Positions 1 through 11,334 of a DNA stretch of 64,000 nt are shown here, in pieces. Location: assembly GCF_020735385.1 (NCBI RefSeq), contig NZ_CP085953.1, forward strand, positions 620,001-684,000, written 5' to 3'. The stretch's first letter is position 1. Every line of letters starts with the position of its first letter. The stretch comes from Granulicatella elegans (GTDB taxonomy: Bacteria; Bacillota; Bacilli; Lactobacillales; Aerococcaceae). The translations under genes and the position numbers were made by a program. Under the pieces are notes generated by a model. The model saw only the letters and a list, made by a program, of their open reading frames with translations, was not told the origin of the DNA and made no database searches.

Positions 1-3000
1 GCTTCAAGATTTAAGTTAGACTATCCTGTGGATAAGGAGCTGTTAAAGGAAAACTTTGCAATGCTTGACAGCATTTCTCTTATGAGCCTTGGAGAAACGG
101 TATCGGACATTAGCGGAACAGTCATTGATGCAACCATTCAAAAAAGCAAAGAGTTAGAGCTTCAAAAAGAAGTTTTAAGAGGTAAAGAAGCAGGATATAA
201 TAAAATAAAAGAAGAATTAGAGGAGGTAGAAGAAAATGTACTTCGACGAGATGATCAGGAAAGAATTAGTGAAAACGAGCGAATTTTCCGAAATGGAGAG
301 TACGGACGAGATAATAGAGAAAATCAAAGAGAATACACTGAATCAGTTAGAGGAACAGGAGGACTTCATCAAGGAATATCCGAATCCGGTGTACGCAGTG
401 ATGAGACTGGATTATCTTTCAAGCAGCGAGGAGCAGAGCAACTTCGAGATGTTAGTGGATCTATACAAGGAGAAGAAGCTGATAGGACACCTGATGGATA
501 CTCAGAAACAGGCGATAGAGTTTATGAGAGCAGAGAAGCCGAAACTGATGATGGCTTGGAAGATAGAGGACGAGAGCCATCCGCAGTACAAAGCGATGAT
601 TTCAGCCCTCAAAGAAATGACCATCAAGGAGATAGTGGAAATCTAAAAGAAAATACGGATAAAGAGATAAGAGAAGCTGACAAGGCTTCTTTTTCTTTAC
701 CCGAAAACAGATCAGGGCAGATTAAACTTACAATACCTCTTACTCAAAATGATATTGACAGTATTCTTGTAAATGGTGGAAACCATGAGGGCGAAAGACT
801 TCCTATCATTGCTGAATTTTCCAAAGGGAAAACAGTAGAAGAATTAGGAGAATACCTTAAAGATACCTTTAGAGGCGGAAACGGTTTATTTCTTAATGGA
901 GCAGAAGTATCTTCCTGGTATTCGGATAAAGGCATTCATTTAGCTTATGGAACTTCTGCAAGAGAAGATAGCACGCAAATTTTAAGCTGGAGTGATGCTG
1001 CAAGAAGAATCAATGAGCTTTTAGAAAATGGAGAGTTTGCTACAAATGTAGAGATTTTGAAAGCACATGACTATGCAAGAGATAGAGTTTCAGAATCGCT
1101 ATGGTATCTATATCACGATTTAAGCGAAGAAGGAAAAACACAAGGTTATTTTGACTTTATAGAAAGGGGTGGTGGCTTTCCGAAAGAAACAAGACAGTTA
1201 TCGGAAGCTCTTAAAAATCCTGACTATCTAAAAAATGTTATTTCCGAGTACAGTCGCTTTTTGAAAGGATATAGAGAAAACAAAGATGTACTAAGATTTC
1301 ATTATCACAAGGTAGATAGCCTTTATCAGAAATTACAGGAGCTTGCACTTCCAAGAAAGGAATATATCTCTAACCTAACTGAACTTCCAAAAGTACATGG
1401 CTTTATTACAGAAGATGAAGTCCTTGCTACGATTTCAAGGGGAAGTGGAGTCGATAAGGGAAAAGAGCGAATTACTAAGTTTTTCAAAGAAAATCATACC
1501 TTGCAGGAAAAAGCAAATTTCTTAAAAGATGAGTATGGAATCGGAGGTCATTCTCATGCTGTTTCAGGAGCAAAGGGAAGTGATGAATGGCACGATGCAA
1601 AGGGACTTAAATTACAGAAGAATCATTGTAACGATGTATTTCTTACATGGTCAAATGTAGCAAAGCATATAGATGAGCTGCTTTCTAAAAATCTTTATCT
1701 TGAAGAAAAAAATATTGAAAGCAAGGTAGAGATAGAAGAACAAAAAGAGCCAAGTTATTATTCTAAAGATGATCCAAATAATCTAATGACTGATGAAATG
1801 CTTGAGAGAGTGCCTGAGCTTTATGCACAGGAAGATGTAGCCTTAGCAGACAAACAGGTTCATGCAGCATACATCATTCCATTTAGAAGTAACTGGACTT
1901 GGTATATGACGGAGTATGACAGGGAAAGTAAAGATGCTTTTGGACTTGTTTTAGGAATTGAACCTGAATGGGGATATTTTAATCTTGAGGAGCTAAAGGA
2001 ATTAAATGCCCAAAGACTTGTTTTAGAGGATTTCCCAAAGACCTTTAGAGAACTGAAAGACAGTGAACTTAAAAAGCAGATGGATGAGCAGGAGCTTAAC
2101 CATGTTTTTAATGGAGAACTCAGTTTTGAGGACAATATTGCAGAGCTTGAAGCACCTGAAGAAGTAGAAGAAAGAATACAAGCAGAACCTTTTCAGGCTA
2201 CCTTATTAGATTATCTAAAGGAAAGAGAAGAAGTAGAACTTAACGAAAAAGAGGATAACCCTTCAGATGAGTTTGCAGTTAAAGAAGGTGATACCGTCTA
2301 TTTTAATCATGAGGAGTACAAAGCAAGAGAGATCTCTAAAAATCAAATCACAGGAAGAAATGATTTGTGGCTTGATCCTGTAAGGCAAGGTAATCATCAA
2401 ATTCCGATTATATCCTTTATAGATGATGAGGATTTATTAAGACAAGTAAATCTTGAAAGACCTGAATTTATCATCGGTGATGAAGTGAAGTACAAGGGAA
2501 AAGAGTATACCATCACAAGATTTGATGATATGGGAAATAACCTAAAGACAGTAACGGTCAAGGATAATACAGAGTATCTTGGAGGTATGATTACAGGCTC
2601 CGATGTAATTCCTTATCGTAAGGAAAGTGAGCTTGATAGAATCTTTAAAAATATGACCAATGAGAAGCCCGAAAAGACTTTTAAGGAAGCAGAAATAAAG
2701 AAAAATGAGGCTCACAATTTCAAGATTGCAGAAGAAACGATCCCTGCAAAGTTATCTCCAAGTGAGAGATTAAACAATAATCTTGAAGCAATCTCTATGC
2801 TTAATAGGATTGAAAGTGGAGAACGAGAGCTTGATATTACAGCTCAGGAAGTTTTAGCAAAATATGTAGGCTGGGGTGGATTATCTGAAGTCTTTGATGA
2901 AAGTAAGGATGGACAGTGGAAAGAGGCAAGAGCCTTCTTAAAGGAAAATCTATCGCCATCAGAATATGAAGCTGCAAGAGAATCTACCCTAACGAGTTTT

Positions 3001-6000
3001 TACACACCGAAAGCAGTCATTGACGGAATATATAAGACGCTTTCAGGTATGGGATTTAAACAGGGAAATATCCTTGAACCGTCAATGGGTGTTGGGAACT
3101 TTATCGGTAATCTACCTGATGAAATGAGTAAGTCAAAATTTTATGGTGTGGAACTTGATTCGGTAAGCGGGCGTATTGGAAAACTCTTATATCCTGAAAG
3201 TGATATACAGGTTAAGGGGCTTGAAGAAACTTCCTTTTCCAATAACTTCTTTGATGTAGCAATCGGAAATGTTCCATTTGGAGAGTATAAGGTAAATGAC
3301 AGGGAATACAATCGTAATAACTTTCTTATCCACGATTATTTCTTTGCCAAGTCCATTGATAAGGTAAGAAACGGCGGTGTTATCGCCTTTATTACATCTT
3401 CAGGAACAATGGATAAAAAAGACGAAAGTGTAAGACGCTATCTTGCAGCAAGAGCCGAATTTTTAGGAGCAATCAGACTTCCAAATGATACCTTTAAGGG
3501 TGTTGCCGGCACAGAAGTAACTTCGGATATTATCTTCCTAAAGAAAAGAGATAGCGTATTAGAGCGCGATGAAGATTGGATACACCTTGCAGAAGATGAA
3601 AATGGACTTTCATATAACAAATACTTTGTTGATCATCCTGAACAAGTGCTTGGCACAATGCGTGAGGTAAGCGGAAGATTTGGAAAGACACTCACTTGTG
3701 AACCGATAGCTTTTTTAGGGCAAGAGAACAATATGGCTTCGTTAAAGGAGCGTATCGAGATTGCAGGAGAAAGAATTTCAAAAGATGCCAAGTATGAAGA
3801 AGTAGAGCTACTTGATGATGAGATCACTTCTATCCCTGCAACTGATGATGTAAAGAACTTTTCTTATACCTTAATTGATGATGAAGTCTATTACAGAGAA
3901 AATTCACTCTTTATCAAAAAGGAAGTATCAGATAAAAACAAAGAAAAAATCAAGGATTATCTTGAGCTGAATGCTGTTTTAAAAGATGTAATTTACAAGC
4001 AGAAAGAAGATTTTAGCGAGGAAGAAATCAAGGCTTCACAGGAAAAACTAAATGAAGTATATGATAACTTTTCAAAGAAGCATGGCTTTGTAAATAACCT
4101 AAGTAATACCAGAGCCTTAAAAGAGGATAGCAACTTCCCGCTTGTTTCTTCCATTGAAATCCTTGATGAAGAAGAAAACTTTAAGGCAAAGGGAGATATT
4201 TTCTCCAAGCGAACAATCACAAAGGCGAAGGTTATCGACCATGTAGACACTTCCCTTGAAGCTCTTGTTTTATCGGTATCTGAAAAAGGCTATGTGGACT
4301 TTGACTATATGGGAAGTCTTACAGGAAAAGACAGAACGACCTTAATTGAGGAGCTTCGAGGGGAAATCTATCTAAATATCAGAGAAGAACAAAACTTTTA
4401 CAGACCGCTTTCATTTAACTTAGAGGATGGCGATTTACCTTTTGCCTGTGCAAATGGCAGCAATTCCTATAAATATGGCTATGTAACAAAAGATGAATAC
4501 CTAAGTGGGAATATCAGGGATAAGATTGCCATAGTAGACAGTTACTTATCAAAGCTCAGACAAACGGAAAGAGAACTCCCTCATCTTGGTTTCGCCGAGA
4601 ATGGAAAAGAAAAAGAGCTGATAAGATATGAAATGAACCGTTTGGAATATCAAAAAGCAGAGCTTACAAAAGTTCTTCCAAAGGAATTGGAAGCAAGTGA
4701 AATCAATGTGCGTCTTGGTGCAACTTGGATACCGATTAAAGATATTGAGAAATTCATCTTTGAAACGCTAAAAACTCCGGGATATGCCAAATGGGATATT
4801 AAGGTTAAATTTTCAAATTTGACAAGCGAATGGAATGTAGAAGGAAAAAGCAGGGACAGGGGAAATGACCTTGCTGAGATGACCTTTGGTACATCAAGGG
4901 TAAACGCCTATAAGCTGATTGAAGATGCCTTAAATCTGAAAGAAACAAAGGTATTTGACCAGATTGTAAATCCGGATGGCTCTAAAACTTCTGTCTTAAA
5001 TAAAAAAGAAACCATGCTTGCAGGACAAAAGCAGGAGCTATTAAAAGAAGAGTTTAAAAACTGGATATTTAACGATCAGGAAAGAAGAAACCGTCTTGTA
5101 AAACTGTATAACGAGCGTTTTAACTCCATCCGCAATAGAGAATATGACGGAAGTAATCTTTCTTTTGAGGGAATGAATACGGAGATTGATTTAAGACCTC
5201 ATCAAAGAAATGCCATAGCAAGAAGTCTTTATGGAGGAAATACCTTACTTGCCCATGTAGTAGGAAGTGGAAAGACCTTTGAAATGGTAGCTTCCGCAAT
5301 GGAAAGTAAAAGGCTTGGAATGTGCAGTAAGTCCTTATTTGTTGTACCCAATCACTTAACAGGACAAATCGGGCGTGAGTATATGCAGCTATATCCGTCA
5401 GCTAACATTATGGTGGCTGATAAGAAAGACTTTGAGCCAAAAAACAGAAAGAGATTTATTGGTAAGATTGCCACAGGGGAATATGATGCGGTTGTTATCG
5501 GACATACGCAGTTTGAAAAAATCCCTATGAGTAAGGAATATCAGGAGAAGCACATCCAAGATCAGATTGATGAAATCGTAAACTATGTAGAAGAATACAA
5601 GAATGATAGAAACCAGAACTTCACAGTAAAACAACTTGAAAAGACAAAGAAAAAACTGGAAACAAGGCTTGAGAAACTAAACGATGATTTTAAGAAAGAC
5701 GATGTGATTACTTTTGAGGAACTGGGAGTTGATAAGCTCTTTGTTGACGAGGCACATGGCTTTAAGAACCTTTATCTCTATACAAAAATGCGTAATGTTG
5801 CAGGTATCGGACAGTCAGAAGCCTTTAAGTCCTCCGATATGTTTATGAAATGCCGATATATGGATGAAATGACAGGCGGAAAAGGCGTGGTCTTTGCCAC
5901 AGGAACGCCTGTAAGTAACTCAATGACCGAGCTTTATACTATGCAAAGGTATCTTCAGTATGAAAGTCTTAAAAAGAACGGACTGGAGCATTTTGATTCT

Positions 6001-6825
6001 TGGGCTTCCACTTTTGGAGAAACTCAAAGCTCCTTTGAATTATCTCCTGAAGGAACAGGATATAGGGTAAAGACGAGATTTTCAAAGTTCTATAACTTGC
6101 CTGAGCTTATGTCTATGTTTAAGGAAGTTGCTGATATTCAGACGGCAGATATGCTTAATCTTCCTACACCTGAAGCTAACTACGAGGTTATTAAGACAGA
6201 GCCTTCTGAAGAACAAAAGGAAATCCTAAAGAGCCTTTCTAAAAGAGCAGATGATGTCAGAAATAGGGTTGTGGAGCCTGATGAAGATAATATGCTTAAA
6301 ATTACTAATGACGGTAAGAAACTTGCCTTAGATCAGCGTTTAATCAATCCACTTCTTCCTGATAATCCTGATAGCAAGGTCAATGTATGCGTAAAGAATG
6401 TCTTTTCCATTTGGGATAAGACAAAAGAAAACAAATCTACACAGCTACTTTTTTCCGATATGTCTACTCCTAAAGGAGATGGAGAATTTAACATCTATGA
6501 TGATATTAGAGAAAAGCTCGTAGCTATGGGCATACCGAAAGAAGAAATCGCCTTTATACATGAAGCGAATTCCGATAAGCAAAAGGATGAACTCTTTGCA
6601 AAGGTAAGAAAAGGGGAAATCCGTATCTTAATGGGTTCAACTCAGAAGATGGGAGCAGGAACGAATGTGCAAAACAAACTGATTGCTTTGCATGACCTCG
6701 ATGTGCCTTGGCGTCCTGCCGACCTTGAACAGCGTGCGGGTAGAATTGTAAGACAGGGAAACGAAAATGAGAAAGTAAATATTTATCGTTATGTTACGGA
6801 GAATACCTTTGATGCCTACCTTTGG
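1..6825 (+). CDS. Conjugative element DNA methylase / SNF2-type helicase, exon 1 (5' partial)
   Basis: Very large hydrophilic protein of the kind carried by Tn1549/CTn-type ICEs. The frame is open from base 1, so the true start lies left of the window; the GTG at 28 is only the first possible start codon inside it. Visible domains are an N-terminal accessory region, an adenine-methylase-like domain ([11 protein letters not shown] near 3073-3105, then [15 protein letters not shown]), a P-loop ([12 protein letters not shown] near 5251), a DEAH box ([12 protein letters not shown] near 5740) and helicase motif VI ([12 protein letters not shown] near 6730). A group II intron interrupts the gene right after the DAYLW codons; splicing would restore DAYLW/QTIENKQ and join it to exon 2 at 9167. 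The likely role is DNA handling during conjugation, known for the family only by association. Bases 236-646 also encode a second good frame. The family call is solid; the exact function is unknown. Confidence 0.88.
236..646 (+). CDS. TnpV-like small protein embedded out of frame in the methylase/helicase gene
   Basis: A 136-residue acidic frame lying wholly inside the larger gene, in the +2 frame relative to it. It has a textbook Shine-Dalgarno AGGAGGT at 221-227, 8 nt before ATG 236. The C-terminal half has the layout of the transposon-encoded TnpV family (helical, ending in an alternation of hydrophobic and acidic residues, [13 protein letters not shown]). Over the same bases the large protein reads as a low-complexity stretch rich in R, G, E, D and S, which looks like the forced translation of another gene. 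Third codon positions in this frame are unusually G/C-rich for the AT-rich element, as expected if the overlapping frame must avoid stops. It may be the real product of this stretch, or both frames may be used. The TnpV assignment is a resemblance from memory, not a search result. Confidence 0.5.
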   Translation: MYFDEMIRKELVKTSEFSEMESTDEIIEKIKENTLNQLEEQEDFIKEYPNPVYAVMRLDYLSSSEEQSNFEMLVDLYKEKKLIGHLMDTQKQAIEFMRAEKPKLMMAWKIEDESHPQYKAMISALKEMTIKEIVEI

Positions 6826-7401
6826 GTGCGACATGAAGTCGCTTAATTTAACTGTTTGGCATGATGACCAAACCAACTATTCCGTTAGTTGAGCCGAGTA
6901 TCGACTGCACTTAGGTGTGGTAAGCCGATATTAAAGTAGCCCTACTTGATGTAAAACCGTGAGGTAATACCGAAACTGCTAGCAACAAGGCGGTTAGGGA
7001 GCGAGGCTTGATAATATGGCTAACATATGTGAACTACTGATAAATGTCGTTAAGGCGAACAGGCTAAAGTTGCTGATAAGCCTGAACCAAAATGGTGTGT
7101 AGTAGGATAATCCTTTCCGCAGTGGGATTACACGGACAAAAAGACTACCGGCAGAGAGGTAGAGCCTAAGTTATCAACGTTAATTAAGTGAAACATGGTA
7201 AGCCTGTACTATTGCCAAAAGGCAAGGCAAATCGTAAGAAATGCTGATAATGGTGCAGGTAAAGGAGAATGGAAAAAGCGAATGCCATCTTGTAATGAGA
7301 TGGATAGGGGTTCAAAATTTGCCCTAACTTGAAAGAGTGCAGACTTCCATTTGGTTTTTAATCACAAGAGAACTTGTAGAATTTTTGAAAGGAGAAAGCA
7401 A

Positions 7402-9072
7402 ATGAACAGTAAAATGTGTGCTACTACTAACAGAGCTAAAAACTGGGAAAGTATAGACTTTTCTCTAGCAGAAAGCTATGTTAAAAAACTACAAATGCGT
7501 ATTGTGAAAGCGTGGAAAATGAGTAAATATGGAAAGGTAAAATCTTTACAACATTTACTCACAACTTCATTTTATGCAAAAGCCTTGGCTATTAAGAGGG
7601 TAACTGAAAATCAAGGCAAGAAAACAAGTGGTGTTGATGGTGAATTATGGCTAACATCACAGGCAAAGTATAAGGCGATAGAAAAGTTAAATTTAAGAGG
7701 ATATAAACCTAAGCCTCTTAGAAGAGTGTATATACCAAAGAAAAATGGTAAGAAAAGACCTCTCAGCATTCCTACAATGACAGATAGAGCAATGCAAACA
7801 CTATATAAATTTGCACTTGAACCCATAGCAGAAATTACTGCTGACCCTAATTCTTATGGATTTAGGGCAAAAAGATGTACACAAGATGCTATCGAGCAGT
7901 GTTTTACGTCACTCAATAAAAAGAAGTCTGCAAAATGGGTACTTGAGGGAGATATAAAAGGTTGTTTTGATAATATAAGTCATGAATGGATATTAAATAA
8001 TATCCCAATGAACAAGAAATTATTAAAACTCTGGCTTGAGTGTGGATATATAGAAAAACAAAAAGTATTTCCAACAGAAACAGGAAGTCCACAAGGCTCG
8101 CCAATATCACCTATTATTTCCAATATGGTATTAGATGGTTTAGAAAAAGCAATCAAAGAGAAATACCATAGAAGAACAGTAAACAAGAAAACATATTTCC
8201 CAAAGGTTAATTTTGTTAGATATGCAGATGATTTCATTGTTACAGGAGAAAGTGAAGAATTGCTTGAAAATGGTGTAAAGCCAATCATTGTAAAATTCTT
8301 GGCTGAAAGAGGTTTAGAATTATCAGAGGAAAAGACACTTATAACACACATAAATGACGGTTTTGATTTTCTTGGAGTTAATATTAGGATGTATAAAGAT
8401 AAGTTGCTTACAAAACCATCTGATAATAACTTCAAGGCTATTGTCGATAAAATCAGACGAATCATAAAAGATAATCCGTCAATGAAACAAGAAATTTTGA
8501 TCAGAAAATTAAATCCAATCATTATAGGTTGGGTAAACTATCAGAAATATAATGTTTCATCTAAAGCCTTTGAAAAACTTGATTATGAAATATATAAAAG
8601 CTTGTGGACCTGGTGCGTTCGTAGACACCCAAAGAAAGGTAGAAAATGGATAGCTAAGAAATACTTCCATACCATTGGAAACAGAACCTGGACTTTCAGT
8701 GTAGCAACTGGCGATAGAATGGAAAATGGCGAGAAATACTATCTTCGTCTTAAATATGCTACAGACACTGATATTAAAAGATTTACCAAGATACAAGCTG
8801 AAGCAAATCCATTTGATGAAAATTGGCAAATATACTTTGAAGAAAGAGAAGATTTAAAAATACGAAACGAACTTAAAGGACGTACAGTTATAAATAGACT
8901 GTATAAAACGCAAAATGGAATATGCCCTGTTTGTGGAGAGAAAATAACTATAGATACAGACTTTAGAGTACATCAAACAATTCAAAATAACATTACCCTT
9001 AAAACTTTAGTACACCCTTGGTGTCATAGAAAATTGCATATAAATGATGAAGAAAACACGCTGGCTCTTTAA
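7402..9072 (+). CDS. ltrA: Group II intron-encoded reverse transcriptase/maturase
   Basis: A 556-residue multifunctional intron protein. It contains an RT domain with RVYIPKKNGKKRPLSIPT, NSYGFRAKRC and the catalytic YADD box (near 8220-8231), a maturase/X domain, and a C-terminal HNH-type endonuclease with CPVCGEKI and a downstream HPWCH pair. It promotes splicing of its own intron and retrohoming to new target DNA. ATG 7402 was chosen because AAAGGAG stands at 7388-7394, 8 nt upstream; the frame is open further upstream but that part has no ribosome site and overlaps intron RNA structure. The sequence features suggest the chloroplast-like/bacterial class; this class call is inference. All catalytic motifs seem intact, so the intron is probably active. 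Confidence 0.93.
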   Translation: MNSKMCATTNRAKNWESIDFSLAESYVKKLQMRIVKAWKMSKYGKVKSLQHLLTTSFYAKALAIKRVTENQGKKTSGVDGELWLTSQAKYKAIEKLNLRGYKPKPLRRVYIPKKNGKKRPLSIPTMTDRAMQTLYKFALEPIAEITADPNSYGFRAKRCTQDAIEQCFTSLNKKKSAKWVLEGDIKGCFDNISHEWILNNIPMNKKLLKLWLECGYIEKQKVFPTETGSPQGSPISPIISNMVLDGLEKAIKEKYHRRTVNKKTYFPKVNFVRYADDFIVTGESEELLENGVKPIIVKFLAERGLELSEEKTLITHINDGFDFLGVNIRMYKDKLLTKPSDNNFKAIVDKIRRIIKDNPSMKQEILIRKLNPIIIGWVNYQKYNVSSKAFEKLDYEIYKSLWTWCVRRHPKKGRKWIAKKYFHTIGNRTWTFSVATGDRMENGEKYYLRLKYATDTDIKRFTKIQAEANPFDENWQIYFEEREDLKIRNELKGRTVINRLYKTQNGICPVCGEKITIDTDFRVHQTIQNNITLKTLVHPWCHRKLHINDEENTLAL

Positions 9073-9091
9073 TTAGGGCTTATAAAAACTT

Positions 9092-9125
9092 GAGCCGTGT
9101 GAGGGGAAACTCTCATGCACGGTTC
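9092..9125 (+). ncRNA. Group II intron domain V catalytic hairpin
   Basis: A 34-nt hairpin beginning GAGCCGTG with a GAAA tetraloop and closing with CACGGTTC. It carries the AGC catalytic triad at its 5' base. Domain VI follows at about 9129-9165. This is the most conserved part of the ribozyme and fixes the intron's orientation and 3' boundary. Confidence 0.93.
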
Positions 9126-9166
9126 TTAGAGGGGAAAGGGATAGTAATATCCCCGACCTACTCGAC

Positions 9167-10555
9167 CAGACGATAGAAAACAAACAGAAATTCATTTCTC
9201 AGATTATGACTTCAAAGACACCTGTTCGTGTGGCAGAAGATGTGGATGAAAGTTCTCTCAACTATGCAGAAATTAAAGCTCTTGCCACAGGTGATCCGAA
9301 GATTAAAGAGAAGATGGACTTGGATAATGAGGTTACGAAACTAAAAATGCTTGAAGCAAACTATAAGTCTAACCGTTACAGATTAGAGGATAAAGTGGCG
9401 AAAAACTATCCTGAAGAAATTGCAAGAACGGAAAAACTAATTGAAGCTGTCAAAAAAGATATATCTGATGTAGAGCCTAAAGCGGAAGGTGAGGAAAAGT
9501 TTACTTCCATTACCATTGCAGGAGAAAAGATTACCGACAAGAAATTAGCCGGAGAAAGACTACTTGAAGCAATTTCAAAGATTAAAATCAATGAAAGCAA
9601 GGTTATAGGCAAGTATAGGAATATGGATTTAGAGGTAAGCTATAATTTCTTTACCAATGAGCATAACTTTAGCTTAAACGGTGCTGCAAAGCATTCAGGA
9701 GAGCTTGGAACAAGTGCGGACGGTAACATCACAAGACTGGATAACGCTCTTGAGAAAATGCCTGAGAAATTAAACAGGCTTGAAGAAAAACTCATCAGCA
9801 CAAAGGAACAACTGGAAAATGCCAAAGAAGAACTCAAAAAGCCTTTTGAAAAGGCAGATGAGCTGAAAACTAAGGTATTAAGACTTGCAGAACTGAATAA
9901 GCTGCTCGATATGGGAGAAGTAGAAGAAAAGAGAAATGATAATCCGCTTATAGAAGATGTAAAAAGGGCAATCATTGATTTCTGTAACAGGGAGTATGAA
10001 GAAAATCACAGCTACGATGAATTTAATACCTTGTATCCTGACTTAAAGCATATCGGTATCGCCTATACCAATACACCGGATGAAAGACATGGTATTCAGT
10101 ATGAGCTTAATTTAGATGAAAAAACTTGGACACAGTATATTGATGATACGCCTATAAAAACAGAGAGCTTCGATTATGAAAACAAGGGAGAGAATGAAGC
10201 TCTAAGGAATATGAAAAATGAAATAGAAATGTCCTCTTTTAGCGATTTAGTTTATGTTGATTCCGAAGATTTAAGAGCAGCAACAGGACTTGATATTGAT
10301 GATGAGGGTAACTTCTATGATCCACTTTCTAAAGACCTCGATAATGACGGTATTCCTGATAGATATGACAATGACTTTAAGGACAGTGATTATTTTGAGT
10401 CAACTTATGATGTGGAGGACAATCTTCATAGCAAAGAAGAAACCGCACAAAAATCAGATGATAAGCCATCTATTTTAGGACAGATAAGAGCCTATCAAAA
10501 TGAAAGTAAAACAGAAGAAAAGCAAAAAACAAAAGAACAGGAAATTTTAAGATAA
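9167..10555 (+). CDS. DNA methylase / SNF2-type helicase, exon 2 (C-terminal part)
   Basis: Continuation of the interrupted gene after the intron: 462 codons starting QTIENKQKFISQIMTSK, the sequence expected after helicase motif VI in this family. It holds a long charged coiled-coil stretch, a C-terminal domain, and near 10330-10390 an aspartate-rich LDNDGIPDRYDNDFKDSD segment resembling thrombospondin type 3 / EF-hand-like calcium-binding repeats. Without splicing, the first internal ATG is 9206, which would give a 449-residue piece, but I see no convincing ribosome site there. The 3' end is followed after 42 nt by the next gene. The whole spliced protein exceeds 2730 residues. Assignment as the second exon is well supported; the role of the Asp-rich motif is unknown. 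Confidence 0.88.
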   Translation, partial: QTIENKQKFISQIMTSKTPVRVAEDVDESSLNYAEIKALATGDPKIKEKMDLDNEVTKLKMLEANYKSNRYRLEDKVAKNYPEEIARTEKLIEAVKKDISDVEPKAEGEEKFTSITIAGEKITDKKLAGERLLEAISKIKINESKVIGKYRNMDLEVSYNFFTNEHNFSLNGAAKHSGELGTSADGNITRLDNALEKMPEKLNRLEEKLISTKEQLENAKEELKKPFEKADELKTKVLRLAELNKLLDMGEVEEKRNDNPLIEDVKRAIIDFCNREYEENHSYDEFNTLYPDLKHIGIAYTNTPDERHGIQYELNLDEKTWTQYIDDTPIKTESFDYENKGENEALRNMKNEIEMSSFSDLVYVDSEDLRAATGLDIDDEGNFYDPLSKDLDNDGIPDRYDNDFKDSDYFESTYDVEDNLHSKEETAQKSDDKPSILGQIRAYQNESKTEEKQKTKEQEILR

Positions 10556-10597
10556 GGGGAGGGTAACCTCCCTTTTGCCATGAAAGGAGACAAAAAC

Positions 10598-11257
10598 ATG
10601 GATTACAAAACAATGAGAAATCAAATAGAAGATATGGTAAATGATAATCATAAGGACTTTGTAAAAGCGATTATAAGCGTAGAAAAAGGTATCAATGATG
10701 AAAGTGCTTTAGACAAGCTCTATGACGCTTATATGGACAATGACAGCCTTAATTTGCTACATGAGGAATTTGACTACATGATTGATGATTTAAGGGAACA
10801 GGGACAGATAAAAGATCTGCCTTATGTTCAGGAAGAAAAGGATAATCTTATCAATATCGTTGGCAATATTGTAGGGGAAGTCGATTTAGTTGAAAGGGAA
10901 AATAAGAACGGAGAAGCCTTTAAGGTAGCTAATTTCTCCGTAGTATCTAAAGACGATGAAGGAAACAAGGTATATCGCAACTGCTCCGCTTATGGAGAAA
11001 AAAGCGATATTCCAAAGGACTTTAAGCAGGGAGACTTTGTTAAGCTCTTTGGACAAATAAGAACATCCATTGATGATAACGGCAAGGAGCATAGCAACAT
11101 CAGGATACTTTCTTCAAAGCTACTAAAGGCAAAGGAACAAATGAAAGGACAAGAAGAAAAGAAAGAATCTGTACTTGGAGCTATCAAGAAATATCAGGCG
11201 GAAGATAAGGAAAAGCCAAAAGAAAAGAAAGAAGCAAGCAAAGAAGCTGAGAGATAA
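10598..11257 (+). CDS. Single-stranded DNA-binding-like (OB-fold) ICE protein
   Basis: A 219-residue protein. The N-terminal third is helical and acidic. The middle (about residues 88-180) has the strand pattern of an OB-fold SSB domain, NIVGNIVGEVDLV ... FKVANFSVVSKD ... DFVKLFGQIR. The tail is lysine/glutamate-rich and probably disordered. ATG 10598 was preferred over ATG 10580 because AAAGGAG lies between them, 7 nt before 10598. It follows the methylase/helicase gene in the same orientation and shares its conjugation-module context, so binding transferred single-stranded DNA or pairing with the helicase is a fair inference. A hairpin terminator directly follows. SSB-like character is inferred from pattern and order. 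Confidence 0.65.
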   Translation: MDYKTMRNQIEDMVNDNHKDFVKAIISVEKGINDESALDKLYDAYMDNDSLNLLHEEFDYMIDDLREQGQIKDLPYVQEEKDNLINIVGNIVGEVDLVERENKNGEAFKVANFSVVSKDDEGNKVYRNCSAYGEKSDIPKDFKQGDFVKLFGQIRTSIDDNGKEHSNIRILSSKLLKAKEQMKGQEEKKESVLGAIKKYQAEDKEKPKEKKEASKEAER

Positions 11258-11264
11258 ATTTATG

Positions 11265-11301
11265 GTCGGTGTGGTCTTAGGACTGCACCGACTCTTTTTT
11301 T
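11265..11301 (+). terminator. Intrinsic terminator after SSB-like gene
   Basis: Perfect 7-bp stem GTCGGTG/CACCGAC with an inner GTCTTAGGAC-type loop and a T-rich tail. It ends the conjugation-module transcript and separates it from the defence operon. Confidence 0.8.
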
Positions 11302-11334
11302 ATACAAATGGCGTATGTTTGCGTAAAAGGAAGT

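Larger units (their letters stand above)
6826..9166 (+). mobile_element. Complete group II intron with maturase gene
   Basis: The 5' end reads GTGCG at 6826-6830. The ribozyme body precedes a reverse transcriptase gene, and a canonical 34-nt domain V (9092-9125) and a domain VI hairpin follow it. The 3' end is placed at 9166 (AC) because removing 6826-9166 rejoins the host gene in frame with the family-typical sequence DAYLW/QTIENKQKF. Length is 2341 nt. It sits just downstream of helicase motif VI, a highly conserved site where homing by target-sequence recognition is expected. The noncoding stretch 6847-7401 is intron domains I-IV, not an empty gap. The first in-frame stop of the unspliced reading is at 6844, so the unspliced mRNA gives a truncated protein. 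Confidence 0.93.

Noticed and set aside
7980-8522. Long minus-strand open frame (180 codons) inside the intron reverse transcriptase
   Set aside because: Antisense to clear RT motifs, no ribosome site and hydrophobic translation typical of the reverse of an AT-rich gene.
9206-10555. Independent 449-residue gene starting at ATG 9206
   Set aside because: The frame is open back to the intron border and the upstream codons match the conserved continuation of the helicase gene; it is exon 2.
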